A DNA stretch of 64,000 bases from Moritella sp. F3 (GTDB lineage: Bacteria > Pseudomonadota > Gammaproteobacteria > Enterobacterales > Moritellaceae): NCBI RefSeq assembly GCF_015082335.1, contig NZ_BLRL01000002.1, forward strand, positions 1 to 64,000, in the 5' to 3' direction. The notes under the pieces were generated by a model that saw only the letters and a program-made list of their open reading frames with translations, was not told the DNA's origin and made no database searches. Shown here one piece after another: positions 9,218 to 19,892 of the stretch. The position numbers were made by a program, and so were the translations under genes. Numbering within the stretch: the stretch's first letter is position 1; every line of letters starts with the position of its first letter.

Positions 9218-9231
9218 TTGATCTAGATCAC
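9218..9231. promoter_or_regulatory. FNR-type binding site upstream of focA-pflB
   Basis: TTGATCTAGATCAC matches the FNR consensus TTGAT-N4-ATCAA with one mismatch, at the last base. Its centre is about 65 bp before the focA start codon. focA-pfl is a classical anaerobically induced, FNR-controlled operon, so the match and the gene context agree. Confidence 0.75.
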
Positions 9232-9289
9232 TTTATAAATACCACTAGTTAGGTAATAATGTGCGTAGGTTATTTATTGAGACTAAGCA

Positions 9290-10141
9290 ATGAAAACAGT
9301 AAGCCCATTTGATGCAATTCTACCAGCCGAACTGCTAATTAAAGCAGAATCTATCGGTGTAGCAAAAGCAACTAAAGCCCCTAGACAAGCCTTCATGCTT
9401 GCAATCACAGCCGGTGTCTTTATCTCCATCGCGTTTGCCTTCTATACTACAGTCACAACCGGTACCACCGATGTTGCTTATGGTTTAAAAAAATTCATGG
9501 GCGGATTTGCTTTTAGCCTTGGTCTATTACTTGTCGTTGTTTGCGGCGGTGAGCTCTTCACTAGTTCAATTCTGACTATTATTGCCCGTGCTAATAACAA
9601 AATTACGACACTGCAATTAGCGAAAAACTGGGCCGTTGTTTATGCTGGTAACTTTGTTGGTTGTATCTTCTTTGTCTTATTAATGTTTTTAGCAAAACAG
9701 CATCTCGTTGCTGATGGTGCTTGGGGCATCAATGCCATGAAGATTGCCCAACACAAATTACACCATACCTTTATTCAAGCTGTCACACTCGGCATCCTTG
9801 CAAACCTACTTGTTTGCCTTGGGGTATGGATGAGCTTCGCTGCGCGCTCAATTACTGACAAGTTTATTGCCGTGGCATTACCTGTCAGCATGTTCGTTGC
9901 ATCAGGCTACGAGCACAGTATTGCTAACATGTTTATGATCCCACTCGGGTATGTTATTGCGAACTTTTCTGGCCCAGAGTTTTGGCTAGCAACTGGCGCT
10001 AACCCAGCAGATTTTACCGATTTAACATTATCTAACTTTGTATTTAATAACCTTATTCCGGTCACCATTGGCAACATTATTGGTGGTGGCGTATTAGTTG
10101 GCCTTACTTACTGGGCTATCTACTGTAAAAAAGAATCTTAA
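9290..10141 (+). CDS. focA: Formate channel FocA
   Basis: 283 residues (E. coli 285). Member of the formate/nitrite transporter family: a pentameric inner-membrane channel with six transmembrane segments per subunit. Family features are the start SPFDAILPAELLIKAESIGVAKA, the motif LVVVCGGELFTSS, the Omega-loop region KNWAVVYAGNFVGC, HNxx-like segment HHTFIQAVTLGILANLLVCLGVWM, and C-terminal NLIPVTIGNIIGG. It exports formate made by PflB and re-imports it at low pH. It sits 72 bp before pflB, the usual operon arrangement, and an FNR-type site precedes it. Confidence 0.96.
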   Translation: MKTVSPFDAILPAELLIKAESIGVAKATKAPRQAFMLAITAGVFISIAFAFYTTVTTGTTDVAYGLKKFMGGFAFSLGLLLVVVCGGELFTSSILTIIARANNKITTLQLAKNWAVVYAGNFVGCIFFVLLMFLAKQHLVADGAWGINAMKIAQHKLHHTFIQAVTLGILANLLVCLGVWMSFAARSITDKFIAVALPVSMFVASGYEHSIANMFMIPLGYVIANFSGPEFWLATGANPADFTDLTLSNFVFNNLIPVTIGNIIGGGVLVGLTYWAIYCKKES

Positions 10142-10213
10142 TATCTGTTAGTAATAACAGATAACAAACTTTGAAATTACATTTTTTAGAATATTAATAG
10201 ATTAGGTGTACTT

Positions 10214-12493
10214 ATGACTGAACAAACAATATTTGATCAAGCTTGGCAAGGTTTCACTACTGGTGAATGGACAAACGAAGTTAACTTACGTGACTTCATC
10301 CAGAAGAACTACACAGAATTTACTGGTGATGAGTCTTTCTTAGCTGACGCAACTGAAGCAACTGATACGCTTTGGAACAATGTCATGGAAGGCATCAAAA
10401 TCGAGAACAGCACACACGCGCCGCTTGATTTTGATACTTCAGTACCATCAACAATTACTTCTCATGCCGCTGGTTACATCGATCAAGGTTTAGAAACAAT
10501 TGTTGGTCTACAAACTGAGAAACCATTAAAGCGTGCAATTATCGCTAATGGCGGTATCCGTATGGTTGAAGGTTCTTGTAAAGCATATGGCAAAGAACTT
10601 GATCCAGTAACAGCTAAAATCTTCTCTGAATACCGTAAAACGCACAACCAAGGTGTATTTGACGTTTATACAAGCGACATCATGAAATGTCGTAAGTCAG
10701 GTATCTTAACGGGTTTACCAGATGCATATGGCCGTGGTCGTATCATTGGTGATTACCGTCGTGTTGCTGTATACGGCATCGACTTCCTAATGAAGGACAA
10801 ATTTGCACAACAAAAATCATTAGAAGCGAAGTTCTACTCTGGTGAAGACCTAGAAGCAACAATGCGTTTACGTGAAGAAATTTCAGAGCAGTATCGTGCA
10901 CTAAACGACATCAAAACGATGGCGGCAACTTACGGATTCGACATTTCTGGTCCAGCAACAAGCGCGAAAGAAGCTATTCAGTGGACTTACTTCGGCTACC
11001 TTGCTGCAGTTAAATCACAAAATGGCGCAGCAATGAGCTTTGGCCGTGTAACGACTTTCTTAGACGTTTACATCGAACGTGATTTACAAGCAGGTATCAT
11101 TACTGAGACTGACGCTCAGGAAATGATTGACCACCTAGTAATGAAACTACGTATGGTACGTTTCCTACGTACACCTGAATACGATGAGCTATTCTCTGGT
11201 GACCCAATCTGGGCTACAGAAACTATCGCAGGTATGGGTACAGATGGTCGTTCATTAGTAACTAAATCATCATTCCGTGTACTACACACACAATACACTA
11301 TGGGTCCTTCACCAGAGCCAAACATCACGGTATTGTGGGCTGAAAACCTACCATTAAACTTCAAACGCTACTGTGCGAAAGTATCAATTGATACTTCATC
11401 AATCCAGTACGAGAATGATGATTTAATGCGTACCGATTTCGACAATGATGACTATGCAATTGCTTGTTGTGTATCACCAATGATTGTTGGTAAACAAATG
11501 CAGTTCTTCGGCGCACGTAGTAACCTTGCTAAAGCATTGTTATATACAATCAATGGCGGCGTAGATGAAAAACTAAAAGTACAAATTGGTCCAGTTGTAG
11601 ACAAGATCACAGATGATGTGCTTGATTACGAAGACGTAGCAGCACGTTTAGACAAAATGATGGATTGGTTAGCAACAACGTATGTTACTGCACTTAACTC
11701 AATTCACTATTCACACGACAAATACTCGTATGAAGCATCACTAATGGCATTACATGACCGTGACGTTGAACGTACAATGGCATGTGGTATTGCGGGTCTA
11801 TCTGTTACAGCTGATTCACTTTCTGCAATCAAATACGCGAAAGTTAAACCGATTCGTGATGAGAATGGTATTGCTACTGATTTTGAAATCGAAGGTGACT
11901 ACCCTAAATTTGGTAACAACGATGCACGTGTCGATGATATCGCTTGTAGCCTTGTTGAAACTTTCATGAAGAAAGTTGCTAGCCACAAAATGTACCGTGA
12001 TGCGAAACCAACGCAGTCTGTACTAACGATTACATCTAACGTTGTATACGGTAAGAAAACAGGTACAACACCAGATGGCCGTCAAGCAGGCGCACCATTC
12101 GCACCGGGTGCAAACCCAATGCATGGTCGTGATGAGAAAGGCGCGATCGCTGCGCTAACTTCAGTTGCAAAACTACCGTTTGAATACGCAAAAGATGGTA
12201 TCTCTTATACTTTCTCTATCGTACCAAACGCACTAGGTAAAACAGACGATATCCGTCGTACTAACCTAGCTGGTTTAATGGATGGTTACTTCAAGCACAG
12301 CAGTGTAATTGAAGGTGGTCAGCACTTAAACGTAAACGTGATGGATCGTTCAATGCTACTTGACGCTGTTAAGCACCCTGAAAAATACCCACAACTGACC
12401 ATTCGTGTGTCTGGTTACGCGGTACGCTTCAACTCGCTAACACCTGAGCAACAGCAAGACGTGATTACACGTACATTCCAACAATCATTCTAA
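10214..12493 (+). CDS. pflB: Formate C-acetyltransferase (pyruvate formate-lyase)
   Basis: 759 residues. It converts pyruvate and CoA to formate and acetyl-CoA using a glycyl radical. The active-site cysteine pair is C418-C419 in AIACCVSPM, and the radical glycine is G734 in RVSGYAVRF, the same numbering as E. coli. The chain is full length. The gene is second in focA-pflB, followed by a strong terminator and then pflA. Codon use appears biased toward highly expressed codons (GGT, CGT, AAC). The enzyme is cytoplasmic, oxygen-sensitive and needs PflA for activation. Confidence 0.98.
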   Translation: MTEQTIFDQAWQGFTTGEWTNEVNLRDFIQKNYTEFTGDESFLADATEATDTLWNNVMEGIKIENSTHAPLDFDTSVPSTITSHAAGYIDQGLETIVGLQTEKPLKRAIIANGGIRMVEGSCKAYGKELDPVTAKIFSEYRKTHNQGVFDVYTSDIMKCRKSGILTGLPDAYGRGRIIGDYRRVAVYGIDFLMKDKFAQQKSLEAKFYSGEDLEATMRLREEISEQYRALNDIKTMAATYGFDISGPATSAKEAIQWTYFGYLAAVKSQNGAAMSFGRVTTFLDVYIERDLQAGIITETDAQEMIDHLVMKLRMVRFLRTPEYDELFSGDPIWATETIAGMGTDGRSLVTKSSFRVLHTQYTMGPSPEPNITVLWAENLPLNFKRYCAKVSIDTSSIQYENDDLMRTDFDNDDYAIACCVSPMIVGKQMQFFGARSNLAKALLYTINGGVDEKLKVQIGPVVDKITDDVLDYEDVAARLDKMMDWLATTYVTALNSIHYSHDKYSYEASLMALHDRDVERTMACGIAGLSVTADSLSAIKYAKVKPIRDENGIATDFEIEGDYPKFGNNDARVDDIACSLVETFMKKVASHKMYRDAKPTQSVLTITSNVVYGKKTGTTPDGRQAGAPFAPGANPMHGRDEKGAIAALTSVAKLPFEYAKDGISYTFSIVPNALGKTDDIRRTNLAGLMDGYFKHSSVIEGGQHLNVNVMDRSMLLDAVKHPEKYPQLTIRVSGYAVRFNSLTPEQQQDVITRTFQQSF

Positions 12494-12549
12494 GACTGTC
12501 GGAATAGTAGGATAAAACGACTACGGTTGTTTTAATCCTACCAAGAAAT

Positions 12550-12578
12550 AAAAGCCTTACACATGTAAGGCTTTTGTA
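12550..12578 (+). terminator. Terminator after pflB
   Basis: AAAAGCCTTAC (12550-12560) pairs with GTAAGGCTTTT (12565-12575) around ACAT, followed by TGTATTTAT. It lies between pflB and pflA and should reduce read-through, so pflA probably has lower or separate expression. Confidence 0.85.
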
Positions 12579-12634
12579 TTTATAATCGATTTTACATTTA
12601 TAATAGTCATATAGCCCTATCGTTTGGAGATATT

Positions 12635-13411
12635 ATGTCGCTTATTAAGCCTATTGATTCTACTGAGTTATGTAGCACTGTCGGACGCATTCATTCTACC
12701 GAATCTTTTGGCTCTGTAGATGGACCAGGTATTCGTTACATCGTTTTCATGCAAGGCTGCTTAATGCGTTGCTTGTATTGTCACAACCGTGATTCATGGG
12801 ATTTACATTCAGGTAAAGAAACCACCGTTGATGAATTAATGCGTGAACTGGTTTCATACAAGGCATTTATGCTCGCTACAGGTGGTGGTGTCACTGCATC
12901 AGGTGGTGAAGCAATGCTCCAACCTGAGTTTGTCCGTGATTTTTTCATCGCGGCCCAAGCTGAAGGTGTTAATACTTGCTTAGATACCAACGGCTATATT
13001 CGTAAATACACCGATGTTATTGATGAAGTGCTCGATGTCAGTGATTTAGTCATGCTTGATCTAAAGCAAATGAACGACAAGATCCACCAAGAACTCGCTG
13101 GCGTCAGTAATAAACGTACCCTTGAATTTGCCGAGTACTTAGCCAAGCGCGATCAAAAAACATGGATCCGTTATGTTGTGGTACCAGGTTTTACCGATGA
13201 TGATGCATCTGCACATGAATTAGGTAAGTTTATTCAACACATGAATAATATTGAAAAAGTAGAATTGCTGCCTTATCACGAATTAGGCCTGCACAAATGG
13301 AAAACAATGGGCTTTGATTACCCCCTTGACGGTGTGCCGCCGCCAAGCAAAGACACCATGGACCGCATTCAAGCTATCTTATTAGAATATAAAGATAATG
13401 TAATTTATTAA
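12635..13411 (+). CDS. pflA: Pyruvate formate-lyase 1-activating enzyme
   Basis: 258 residues (E. coli 246). Radical SAM enzyme: [13 protein letters not shown] carries the 4Fe-4S ligands C42, C46 and C49. Other family motifs are [33 protein letters not shown] and LPYHELG. It generates the glycyl radical on PflB using SAM. The start has a clear GGAG site six bases upstream, so the roughly 12-residue N-terminal extension relative to the enteric protein appears genuine. It is downstream of the pflB terminator and ends at the hairpin at 13435-13472. Confidence 0.96.
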   Translation: MSLIKPIDSTELCSTVGRIHSTESFGSVDGPGIRYIVFMQGCLMRCLYCHNRDSWDLHSGKETTVDELMRELVSYKAFMLATGGGVTASGGEAMLQPEFVRDFFIAAQAEGVNTCLDTNGYIRKYTDVIDEVLDVSDLVMLDLKQMNDKIHQELAGVSNKRTLEFAEYLAKRDQKTWIRYVVVPGFTDDDASAHELGKFIQHMNNIEKVELLPYHELGLHKWKTMGFDYPLDGVPPPSKDTMDRIQAILLEYKDNVIY

Positions 13412-13434
13412 TGGTCCGAACAGAATTCTATTTC

Positions 13435-13472
13435 AAACCGATCCTAGCTCTATGCTATGATCGGTTTTTTGT
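13435..13472 (+). terminator. Terminator after pflA
   Basis: AAACCGATC (13435-13443) pairs with GATCGGTTT (13459-13467), with an inner TAGC/GCTA stem, followed by a T run. Confidence 0.82.
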
Positions 13473-13513
13473 TTTAGCCTTTTTGCTAATCGCCATCAGA
13501 ATAATGAGATCAC

Positions 13514-14365
13514 ATGAACAACTTTTGCCCTACCTACCTTTGCCCTATCTGCGCGGGTCCATTATCCCTGCAAGATAAAAGTCTCGCTTGCGAGCAACGC
13601 CATCAATTTGATCTCGCAAAAGAAGGTTACGTAAACTTACTGCCGGTACAAAACAAAAAATCGAAAAACCCTGGTGATAACAAAGAAATGATGCAAGCGC
13701 GTCGTGAGTTTCTCGATCAAGGCTTCTATCAATCTCTGTCGGATAAGGTCAATAGCATTGCTAAGCAGGCGTTAAGCACTGTTGAAGCCCCGAACATCCT
13801 TGACCTAGGTTGTGGCGAAGGTTATTACACCCACCGCTTAGCGCAAGTAATGTCTAATTCTGATACAACTAGCAATGCCATACCACAAATCGCGGGGCTG
13901 GATATTTCTAAATCAGCGGTCCGCTATGCGGCAAAACGCTATAAGAGTATTAGCTTTTGTGTGGCAAGCGCGTACGCGACTCCTTTTGCTGATGCCAGCC
14001 AAGATTTAGTCACACGTATTTACGCGCCATCACAAGATGCTGAACTAGCCCGTATTGTCAAAGTTGACGGTTACTTAATCACAGTAACGCCTGCTGCTGA
14101 GCATTTGTTTGAGTTAAAACAAAAGATTTATCAAACACCTGAAAAGCATGACATGACGGTGGAAGACATTGCAGGATTTGACGTGATTGAACAACAGCGT
14201 TTAACGGATGTGATCACTCTTACGCAAGCCAAAGACAGCAAGAACTTATTAGAAATGACGCCGCTGGCGTGGAAAATGAATGATGAGCAAAAAGCAGCGC
14301 TCTACGCGGCTGACTTAACCCTTACGTTAGACTTTAATATCACCCTGTATAAACGTACCGCTTAG
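13514..14365 (+). CDS. rlmA: 23S rRNA (guanine(745)-N(1))-methyltransferase
   Basis: 283 residues. The N-terminal zinc-binding module has C10, C13, C26 and H30 (LCPICAGPLSL, LACEQRH), followed by the family segment FDLAKEGYVNLLPVQNKKS. A Rossmann SAM-binding core begins at ILDLGCGEGYYTHRLA, with GLDISKSAVRYAAKR as motif II. It methylates G745 in helix 35 of 23S rRNA. The gene is between pflA and yfbV and is probably transcribed alone; it converges on yfbV, sharing the terminator at 14423-14454. Confidence 0.9.
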   Translation: MNNFCPTYLCPICAGPLSLQDKSLACEQRHQFDLAKEGYVNLLPVQNKKSKNPGDNKEMMQARREFLDQGFYQSLSDKVNSIAKQALSTVEAPNILDLGCGEGYYTHRLAQVMSNSDTTSNAIPQIAGLDISKSAVRYAAKRYKSISFCVASAYATPFADASQDLVTRIYAPSQDAELARIVKVDGYLITVTPAAEHLFELKQKIYQTPEKHDMTVEDIAGFDVIEQQRLTDVITLTQAKDSKNLLEMTPLAWKMNDEQKAALYAADLTLTLDFNITLYKRTA

Positions 14366-14422
14366 CTAGTCGATTATAATTATTCTATTTCGGTTAGCGT
14401 ACGACTCGTTTTTCAGACAAAA

Positions 14423-14454
14423 AAATACCGGTATTATCGCTAATATCGGTATTT
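14423..14454. terminator. Bidirectional terminator between rlmA and yfbV
   Basis: AAATACCGGTATTA (14423-14436) pairs with TAATATCGGTATTT (14441-14454) around TCGC with one wobble position. It is flanked by an A run on the left and T-rich sequence on the right, so it can serve both convergent genes. Confidence 0.75.
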
Positions 14455-14482
14455 ACTTTTAGGCTATCTTTAAGACCATGTC

Positions 14483-14926
14483 TTATTTTGCCATAAAGGC
14501 TTTGTCCATCCGCTTAAATGCACTTTCTAAAATGTCAGCCAATTCACTGTAATGTGGATTTTTTGCTGCAGGTTCAAGTTCGCAACCTTGCGTCACTAAT
14601 CCTTGATATAACTCTCGATACCAAGTCGCAAGTGAAACAGGTAATAGCTCGCTAGAACGTTTGCCTAACCAATACAAACCCTGCATCGGTAAAGTAATCA
14701 ATAATAATGCAATCGCAATACTTGCTGGCAATTGTTGCATATTACCATAAAGGTATTGCATCATTACCGTTAAAATTGCTAATGGCGGCATTGTCTTAAA
14801 GCCAAGCTGAGTCGCAGCAATAATTCTATTTTCAGGAAAAAGGGCTGCCAATTCTTTTTTCATCGGCCAACGCGTCATATAATGTTGACCTTTATAAAGC
14901 GTATCTTTAAACACACCCATCAGCAT
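14483..14926 (-). CDS. yfbV: UPF0208 membrane protein YfbV
   Basis: 147 residues. The family pattern is visible: KGQHYMTRWPMKKELAALFPENRII, two transmembrane helices (about 42-62 and 68-88) and LPMQGLYWLGKRSSELLP, then YSELADILESAFKRMDKAF. In enteric bacteria the same gene lies divergent from ackA-pta, exactly as here. Work in E. coli has linked YfbV to chromosome structure at the Ter macrodomain, but a molecular role is not firmly established. The first ATG is preceded by a GGAGGATG-like element. Confidence 0.9.
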   Translation of the reverse strand: MLMGVFKDTLYKGQHYMTRWPMKKELAALFPENRIIAATQLGFKTMPPLAILTVMMQYLYGNMQQLPASIAIALLLITLPMQGLYWLGKRSSELLPVSLATWYRELYQGLVTQGCELEPAAKNPHYSELADILESAFKRMDKAFMAK

Positions 14927-15331
14927 CCTCCCATAAAAAGATAAATTATCTATAATTCAAACCATACACTATGTCGTGGTACAGGTAAAATAGTATATGA
15001 ATGTCACGTTAATGGTTTAGATCAACTTTATTACAAATATACTTTGAGATATCGTCCCATTGCAAGTAAACTATGAAGCAGTTAACACTTTAAGGGAAAA
15101 TGTGAGTGACACAACTCACAGTTTTAACAAGTTGTCATTTTTTTAAGATGGATATTTAGTAACGAACATTCGTCGTATCAACTACGACATCGTACGTAAA
15201 AATGACAGTGTCAGCCAATTTGCTAAGCACAGACAATCTCTTTGCTTTAATAAAGATACGATACCAGAGCGAAAATCGCTAGGTATTGTTATCAGTTATT
15301 TTATTGATTATTTCATAATAGGTTTTTACGC
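14927..15331. promoter_or_regulatory. yfbV-ackA divergent intergenic region
   Basis: 405 bp with no supportable gene. It holds the divergent promoters of yfbV and ackA. A perfect inverted repeat, TGTGAGT-N6-ACTCACA, sits at 15101-15120, and a smaller GTCGTA/TACGAC repeat at 15172-15188. Spacing does not fit the CRP consensus (TGTGA-N6-TCACA), so the cognate factor is unknown. The long leader before ackA suggests more than one promoter, which I cannot resolve. Confidence 0.6.
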
Positions 15332-16525
15332 ATGAATAAACTCGTTCTAGTTCTAAACTGTGGTAGCTCTTCTCTTAAATTTGCAGTTCTTGATTCAGTA
15401 TCAGGTGATGAAAAATTATCTGGTCTTGCTGAATGCTTTAATTTAGAAAATGCACGTATCAAGTGGAAACTTGACGGCAACAAAGGCACTGCCGATCTAG
15501 GCGCAGGCGCTTCACATAAAGAAGCTGTAGCGTACATTGTAAATAACATTCTTAAAGACCAAAAAGAAATGAGCGATGCTATTGTAGCTATCGGTCATCG
15601 TGTTGTTCACGGCGGCGAAAAATTCACTTCATCAGTAATCATTGATGAATCAGTAATGCAAGGCATCGAAGACTGTGCAACTTTAGCACCGCTTCACAAC
15701 CCGGCTCACCTAATCGGTATCCGTGCTGCACAAGCTGCATTCCCAACACTACCACAAGTTGCTGTATTTGATACTGCGTTCCACCAGTCTATGCCTGAAA
15801 AAGCATACCTATACGCTTTACCATACAAACTATACCGCGACAATGGCATCCGTCGTTACGGCATGCACGGTACTAGCCATCTATTCATTGGTCGTGAAGC
15901 TGCTGCGCTTCTTGGTCAAAAAGTTGAAGAAACTAACATCATCAACTGTCATCTTGGTAACGGCGCTTCTGTTTGTGCAATTAAAGATGGTAAATCAGTA
16001 GACACAAGCATGGGTATGACTCCACTTGAAGGTCTAGTAATGGGTACGCGTAGTGGTGATCTTGACCCAAGCATCATCAACCACCTTGTTACACAGTGTA
16101 ACTACACACTTGCTGAAGTTAACAGCATGCTGAACAACGAAAGTGGCTTACTAGGTGTGTCTGAAATTTCTAGCGATTGCCGTGCTATCGAAGATGGCCA
16201 TGCTGAAGGTAAAGTTGGCGCAGTACGCGCAATGGAACTTTCTTGCTACCGTCTAGCTAAATACATCGCTTCATACGCAGCTGCTTTAGGCCGTATCGAC
16301 GCTATCGTATTTACTGGTGGTATCGGTGAGAACTCTGACGTTATCCGTTCACTAGTTCTTAACCAACTTTCTATCTTCGGTATCGAAGTAGATGAAACTG
16401 CAAATACAGCTGCACGTTTCGGTTCTGAAGGTACAATCACTACAGCAAACAGTAAAATTAAAGCTATGGTTATCTCTACTAATGAAGAACTAGTTATTGC
16501 ACAAGACGCAGTAAGCTTAATCTAA
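15332..16525 (+). CDS. ackA: Acetate kinase
   Basis: 397 residues (E. coli 400). It interconverts acetyl phosphate plus ADP with acetate plus ATP. Family motifs: the N-terminal [21 protein letters not shown], the substrate loop [42 protein letters not shown], and the C-terminal FTGGIGENS. The protein is cytoplasmic, of the ASKHA fold. It forms an operon with pta, 90 bp apart with an intervening hairpin. It is divergent from yfbV, matching enteric synteny. Confidence 0.98.
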   Translation: MNKLVLVLNCGSSSLKFAVLDSVSGDEKLSGLAECFNLENARIKWKLDGNKGTADLGAGASHKEAVAYIVNNILKDQKEMSDAIVAIGHRVVHGGEKFTSSVIIDESVMQGIEDCATLAPLHNPAHLIGIRAAQAAFPTLPQVAVFDTAFHQSMPEKAYLYALPYKLYRDNGIRRYGMHGTSHLFIGREAAALLGQKVEETNIINCHLGNGASVCAIKDGKSVDTSMGMTPLEGLVMGTRSGDLDPSIINHLVTQCNYTLAEVNSMLNNESGLLGVSEISSDCRAIEDGHAEGKVGAVRAMELSCYRLAKYIASYAAALGRIDAIVFTGGIGENSDVIRSLVLNQLSIFGIEVDETANTAARFGSEGTITTANSKIKAMVISTNEELVIAQDAVSLI

Positions 16526-16561
16526 TTAGCTAGTTAACTTAACTAAGTTTAACTTTTATAA

Positions 16562-16590
16562 GAAAGGTGTGACTGCACCTTTCTTTCTTC
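16562..16590 (+). terminator. Intercistronic hairpin between ackA and pta
   Basis: GAAAGGTG (16562-16569) pairs with CACCTTTC (16576-16583) around TGACTG, followed by T-rich TTTCTTCTC. It may act as a partial terminator that lowers pta relative to ackA. Confidence 0.55.
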
Positions 16591-16615
16591 TCAATCCCAA
16601 TATAAGGGGACGCTA

Positions 16616-18760
16616 GTGGCTCGCACTATAATGCTTATCCCAGTTGGCGTAGGCGTAGGCGTAACTTCTGTTAGTCTAGGTATGGTTCGTGCGTTTGAAC
16701 GCAACGGCCTAAACGTTAACTTTTTCAAACCTGTTGCTCAACCTCGCCAAGGCGAAAAAGGTCCAGAGCTTTCAACTGAAATTATCCGTCAAGGAACGAA
16801 TGCATCACCTGCAACACCGTTCACTTTATCACACGCTGAAAAATTAATCGGTGCTGGTAAAACTGACGTACTTCTTGAAGATATCGTTGAACGTTTCGAA
16901 TCGCACATGGTTGATGCTGAAATCGTTGTTGTTGAAGGTCTAGTACCAACATCAAAACAGCCATTTGCTAACGATGTTAACTACAACATCGCTAAAGCAC
17001 TTGACGCTGAAATGGTATTTGTGACTAACCCTGGCACAGATTCTTCAGAACAACTTAAAGATCGTTTAGAGATCGCTTGTTCTAACTTCGGCGGCAGCAA
17101 AAACAAAAACATCATTGGTTGTGTGATCAACAAAGTTGGCGCACCACTTGATGAAGCTGGTCGTAGCCGTCCAGATCTTGCAGAAATGTTTGAAGCAAAC
17201 ACAGGTAATGCTAGCCATAACCTAGAAGTGCTACAAGTATTTGGCAAAAGCCCAATGCCTATCCTGGGTTGTATCCCATGGAGCGCAGAGCTAATTGCAC
17301 CACGTGCAAAAGATCTAGCTAAACACTTAAATGCTGAAATCCTAAACGAAGGCGAAATCGAAGAACGTCGTCTAGTGGGTATCACTTTCTGTGCACGTTC
17401 TATCCCGAACATGCTTGAGCACTTCCGTCCAGGTGGCTTATTAGTTACTTCTGGCGATCGTGCTGACGTTATTGTTGCTGCATGTCTTGCTGCAATGAAC
17501 GGCGTCAAAGTTGGCGCATTACTATTAACTGGTGATGTTCGTCCAGACGAAAGCGTATTAAAACTTTGTCAACAAGCGATGGCAACTGGTTTACCAATCA
17601 TGTTGACGCCGACAAACACTTGGCAGACTGCATTAACGCTTCAAAACTTCAATCTTGATATCCCTGCAGATGACAAACAGCGCATCGAAGCGGTTCAAGA
17701 ATACATCGCAAGTCATATCGACAAGCAATGGATTGAAACGTTAACAGTTGGTACACAGCGTACTCGTCGTCTATCACCACCTGCATTCCGTTACCAGTTA
17801 ACAGAATTAGCACGTCAAGCGAAGAAACGTGTTGTTCTTCCTGAAGGTGAAGAACCACGTACAATTGAAGCGGCTAACATTTGTGCTGAACGCGGTATCG
17901 CGATCCCAGTACTTGTGGGTAACCCTGCTGAAATTAAACGTGTTGCAGAAAGCCAAGGTATCGTGCTTTGTGACGGTGTTGAAATTGTAGATCCAGTAAC
18001 ATGTCGTGAAAAATATGTTGCTCCTATGGTTGAACTGCGTAAAGCGAAAGGCCTTACTGAAGTAGTAGCACGTGAACAACTACAAGATAGTGTTGTTCTT
18101 GCGACTATGATGTTAGAACAAGCTGAAGTTGATGGTCTTGTATCTGGTGCCGTTCACACGACAGCAAACACAATCCGTCCAGCACTACAGTTGATCAAAA
18201 CGGCACCGGGTTCAAACCTAGTATCTTCGATCTTCTTTATGTTGCTACCAGATCAAGTGTTAGTGTACGGTGATTGTGCAATTAACCCTGATCCAAATGC
18301 TGACCAACTAGCTGATATCGCAATTCAATCTGCTGATTCTGCTAAAGCGTTCGGTATTGAACCTCGCGTTGCTATGATCTCTTACTCAACTGGTTCATCT
18401 GGCCAAGGTAGTGATGTAGAGAAAGTGCGTGAAGCAACTAAACTTGCACAAGAACGTCGCCCAGATCTAATCATCGACGGTCCATTACAGTACGATGCTG
18501 CTATTATGGAAAATGTTGCAAAAAGTAAAGCGCCAAACAGCCCTGTTGCTGGTAAAGCGACTGTATTTGTATTCCCAGATCTTAATACTGGTAACACAAC
18601 TTACAAAGCGGTACAGCGTTCTGCAAACCTAATCTCTATTGGTCCAATGCTGCAAGGCATGCGTAAACCAGTAAATGATTTATCACGTGGCGCATTAGTA
18701 GACGATATCGTTTACACAATCGCGCTAACAGCAATTCAAGCTAAGCAATTAAGCAACTAG
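16616..18760 (+). CDS. pta: Phosphate acetyltransferase (long form)
   Basis: 714 residues, the same length as E. coli Pta. Start codon is GTG at 16616 behind AAGGGGA. It converts acetyl-CoA and phosphate to acetyl phosphate and CoA. Three regions are visible: an N-terminal P-loop-like domain of the dethiobiotin synthetase type ([18 protein letters not shown]), a central DRTGG-type domain (about 215-335), and the C-terminal catalytic PTA_PTB domain from about 390 ([63 protein letters not shown]). Together with AckA it completes acetate production. A strong terminator follows. Confidence 0.97.
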   Translation: MARTIMLIPVGVGVGVTSVSLGMVRAFERNGLNVNFFKPVAQPRQGEKGPELSTEIIRQGTNASPATPFTLSHAEKLIGAGKTDVLLEDIVERFESHMVDAEIVVVEGLVPTSKQPFANDVNYNIAKALDAEMVFVTNPGTDSSEQLKDRLEIACSNFGGSKNKNIIGCVINKVGAPLDEAGRSRPDLAEMFEANTGNASHNLEVLQVFGKSPMPILGCIPWSAELIAPRAKDLAKHLNAEILNEGEIEERRLVGITFCARSIPNMLEHFRPGGLLVTSGDRADVIVAACLAAMNGVKVGALLLTGDVRPDESVLKLCQQAMATGLPIMLTPTNTWQTALTLQNFNLDIPADDKQRIEAVQEYIASHIDKQWIETLTVGTQRTRRLSPPAFRYQLTELARQAKKRVVLPEGEEPRTIEAANICAERGIAIPVLVGNPAEIKRVAESQGIVLCDGVEIVDPVTCREKYVAPMVELRKAKGLTEVVAREQLQDSVVLATMMLEQAEVDGLVSGAVHTTANTIRPALQLIKTAPGSNLVSSIFFMLLPDQVLVYGDCAINPDPNADQLADIAIQSADSAKAFGIEPRVAMISYSTGSSGQGSDVEKVREATKLAQERRPDLIIDGPLQYDAAIMENVAKSKAPNSPVAGKATVFVFPDLNTGNTTYKAVQRSANLISIGPMLQGMRKPVNDLSRGALVDDIVYTIALTAIQAKQLSN

Positions 18761-18785
18761 TTTGAAAACCTGTTAAACGTGTACT

Positions 18786-18810
18786 AAGGCTCCCTCGGGA
18801 GCCTTTTTTG
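18786..18810 (+). terminator. Terminator after pta
   Basis: AAGGCTCC (18786-18793) pairs with GGAGCCTT (18798-18805), followed by a T run. It closes the ackA-pta operon. Confidence 0.9.
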
Positions 18811-18835
18811 TCCCTGTAAATATACCTCCAGTTCT

Positions 18836-19543
18836 CTATACACCAAGCTGCTGTTTCAGTTCTTGAATTAACGCTGGCGGGAGATTCAAGTGTTTTTCTA
18901 ATTCCTGCAGATATGCTTTTTCCATGAAGTGGTCAACATCGATAACCGCGTACGAAATTAAATACACTTCACAGGCTTGTTCTATCGAGGTAATTCTTGC
19001 CGCTAACGCAGCGGGATCCAATGGCTTCGCAAGTGCAGCTTCAATGAGTTGATTCGTGCCATCATCGATACCTAGGCCGTTTAACTTGATGATAATAGCT
19101 TGATGTTCTTCAGCGTCTATGTGTCCGTCAGCTCTCGCAGCGCCAATCATGGCATCAAGTAACAAGTCGGTATTACACTGTAATACCGGCTCTGAAGTTA
19201 ATTCAGCCTGATTTTGGAATGATGTCGAGTTTACCTGATTCGATGCCTGGCTTGCAGGAGCGACCTTCTGATCTGATTGCCACTTTTGATAAGCATAATA
19301 AGCCGCGCCACCCAGCGCTGCTACGCCGCCTACTTTTGCCGCTTTACCTGCATAGTTACGGCCTTTTTTGCTACCTAAAAGAGTACCTAAGATACCGCCT
19401 GAAACAAGTCCACCACCAAATCCTGATGCCATTTTTTTAGCTGATTCAACATTGATATTTTGGCTGCTTAATTTACCGCTATTTTTCTCTAATAGCTGTT
19501 TACCTTCGCTCAGTAATTGTTGAAATAATTTGCTGCTATTCAT
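18836..19543 (-). CDS. YebE-like DUF533 inner-membrane protein
   Basis: 235 residues from the ATG at 19543; a GAGGAAGAG element lies before it, so the six residues further upstream are probably not translated. The N-terminal half has a glycine-rich hydrophobic segment (MASGFGGGLVSGGILGTLLG, then a KKGRNYAGKAAK stretch and AALGGAAYYAYQKW), likely one or two membrane passes. The C-terminal half is a TerB-like helical domain: LLLDAMIGAARADGHIDAEE and AYLQELEKHLNLPPALI. DUF533 proteins are widespread in gammaproteobacteria but no biochemical function is established. Monocistronic, converging on pta. Confidence 0.82.
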   Translation of the reverse strand: MNSSKLFQQLLSEGKQLLEKNSGKLSSQNINVESAKKMASGFGGGLVSGGILGTLLGSKKGRNYAGKAAKVGGVAALGGAAYYAYQKWQSDQKVAPASQASNQVNSTSFQNQAELTSEPVLQCNTDLLLDAMIGAARADGHIDAEEHQAIIIKLNGLGIDDGTNQLIEAALAKPLDPAALAARITSIEQACEVYLISYAVIDVDHFMEKAYLQELEKHLNLPPALIQELKQQLGV

Positions 19544-19892
19544 ATTTAGGCTCTTCCTCATTAATTAACTCACAATTAATATATGGCATAGCGTCTCGTT
19601 ACCCAAGATTGTTGACACTTATTTGCGTAACATCGACACTGATTTACATACGATGTCCACAATAGCGCTCAGGGCGATTAAAGCTGAATATTCAACCCCT
19701 GTATCTCAAATTTAAAAGAGGCCGTTGAAGAGTCCTGCGAGGCCATTTTATATAACAAAAACAACTTAATTATTCAGTCTTTAGTTGTATTTAATTTCTA
19801 ATTTTTTCTTGATTTTTCATGAAATATAAATGCAACTAAGTAAAATCATTTGAATACAACGACTTACACTGACACCTCAAGTTAACACACAT

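Larger units (their letters stand above)
8808..9289. promoter_or_regulatory. Divergent hisP-focA intergenic region
   Basis: 482 bp without a supportable gene. It must hold the promoters of the importer operon (minus) and of focA-pflB (plus). Two elements stand out and are listed separately: a 9-bp-arm inverted repeat at 9131-9153 and a near-consensus FNR site at 9218-9231. The remainder is AT-rich and I see nothing further in it. Confidence 0.7.

Noticed and set aside
16981..17508. 175-codon minus-strand open frame inside pta
   Set aside because: It is a shadow of a highly expressed gene with strong codon bias; composition is serine/arginine-rich and non-protein-like.
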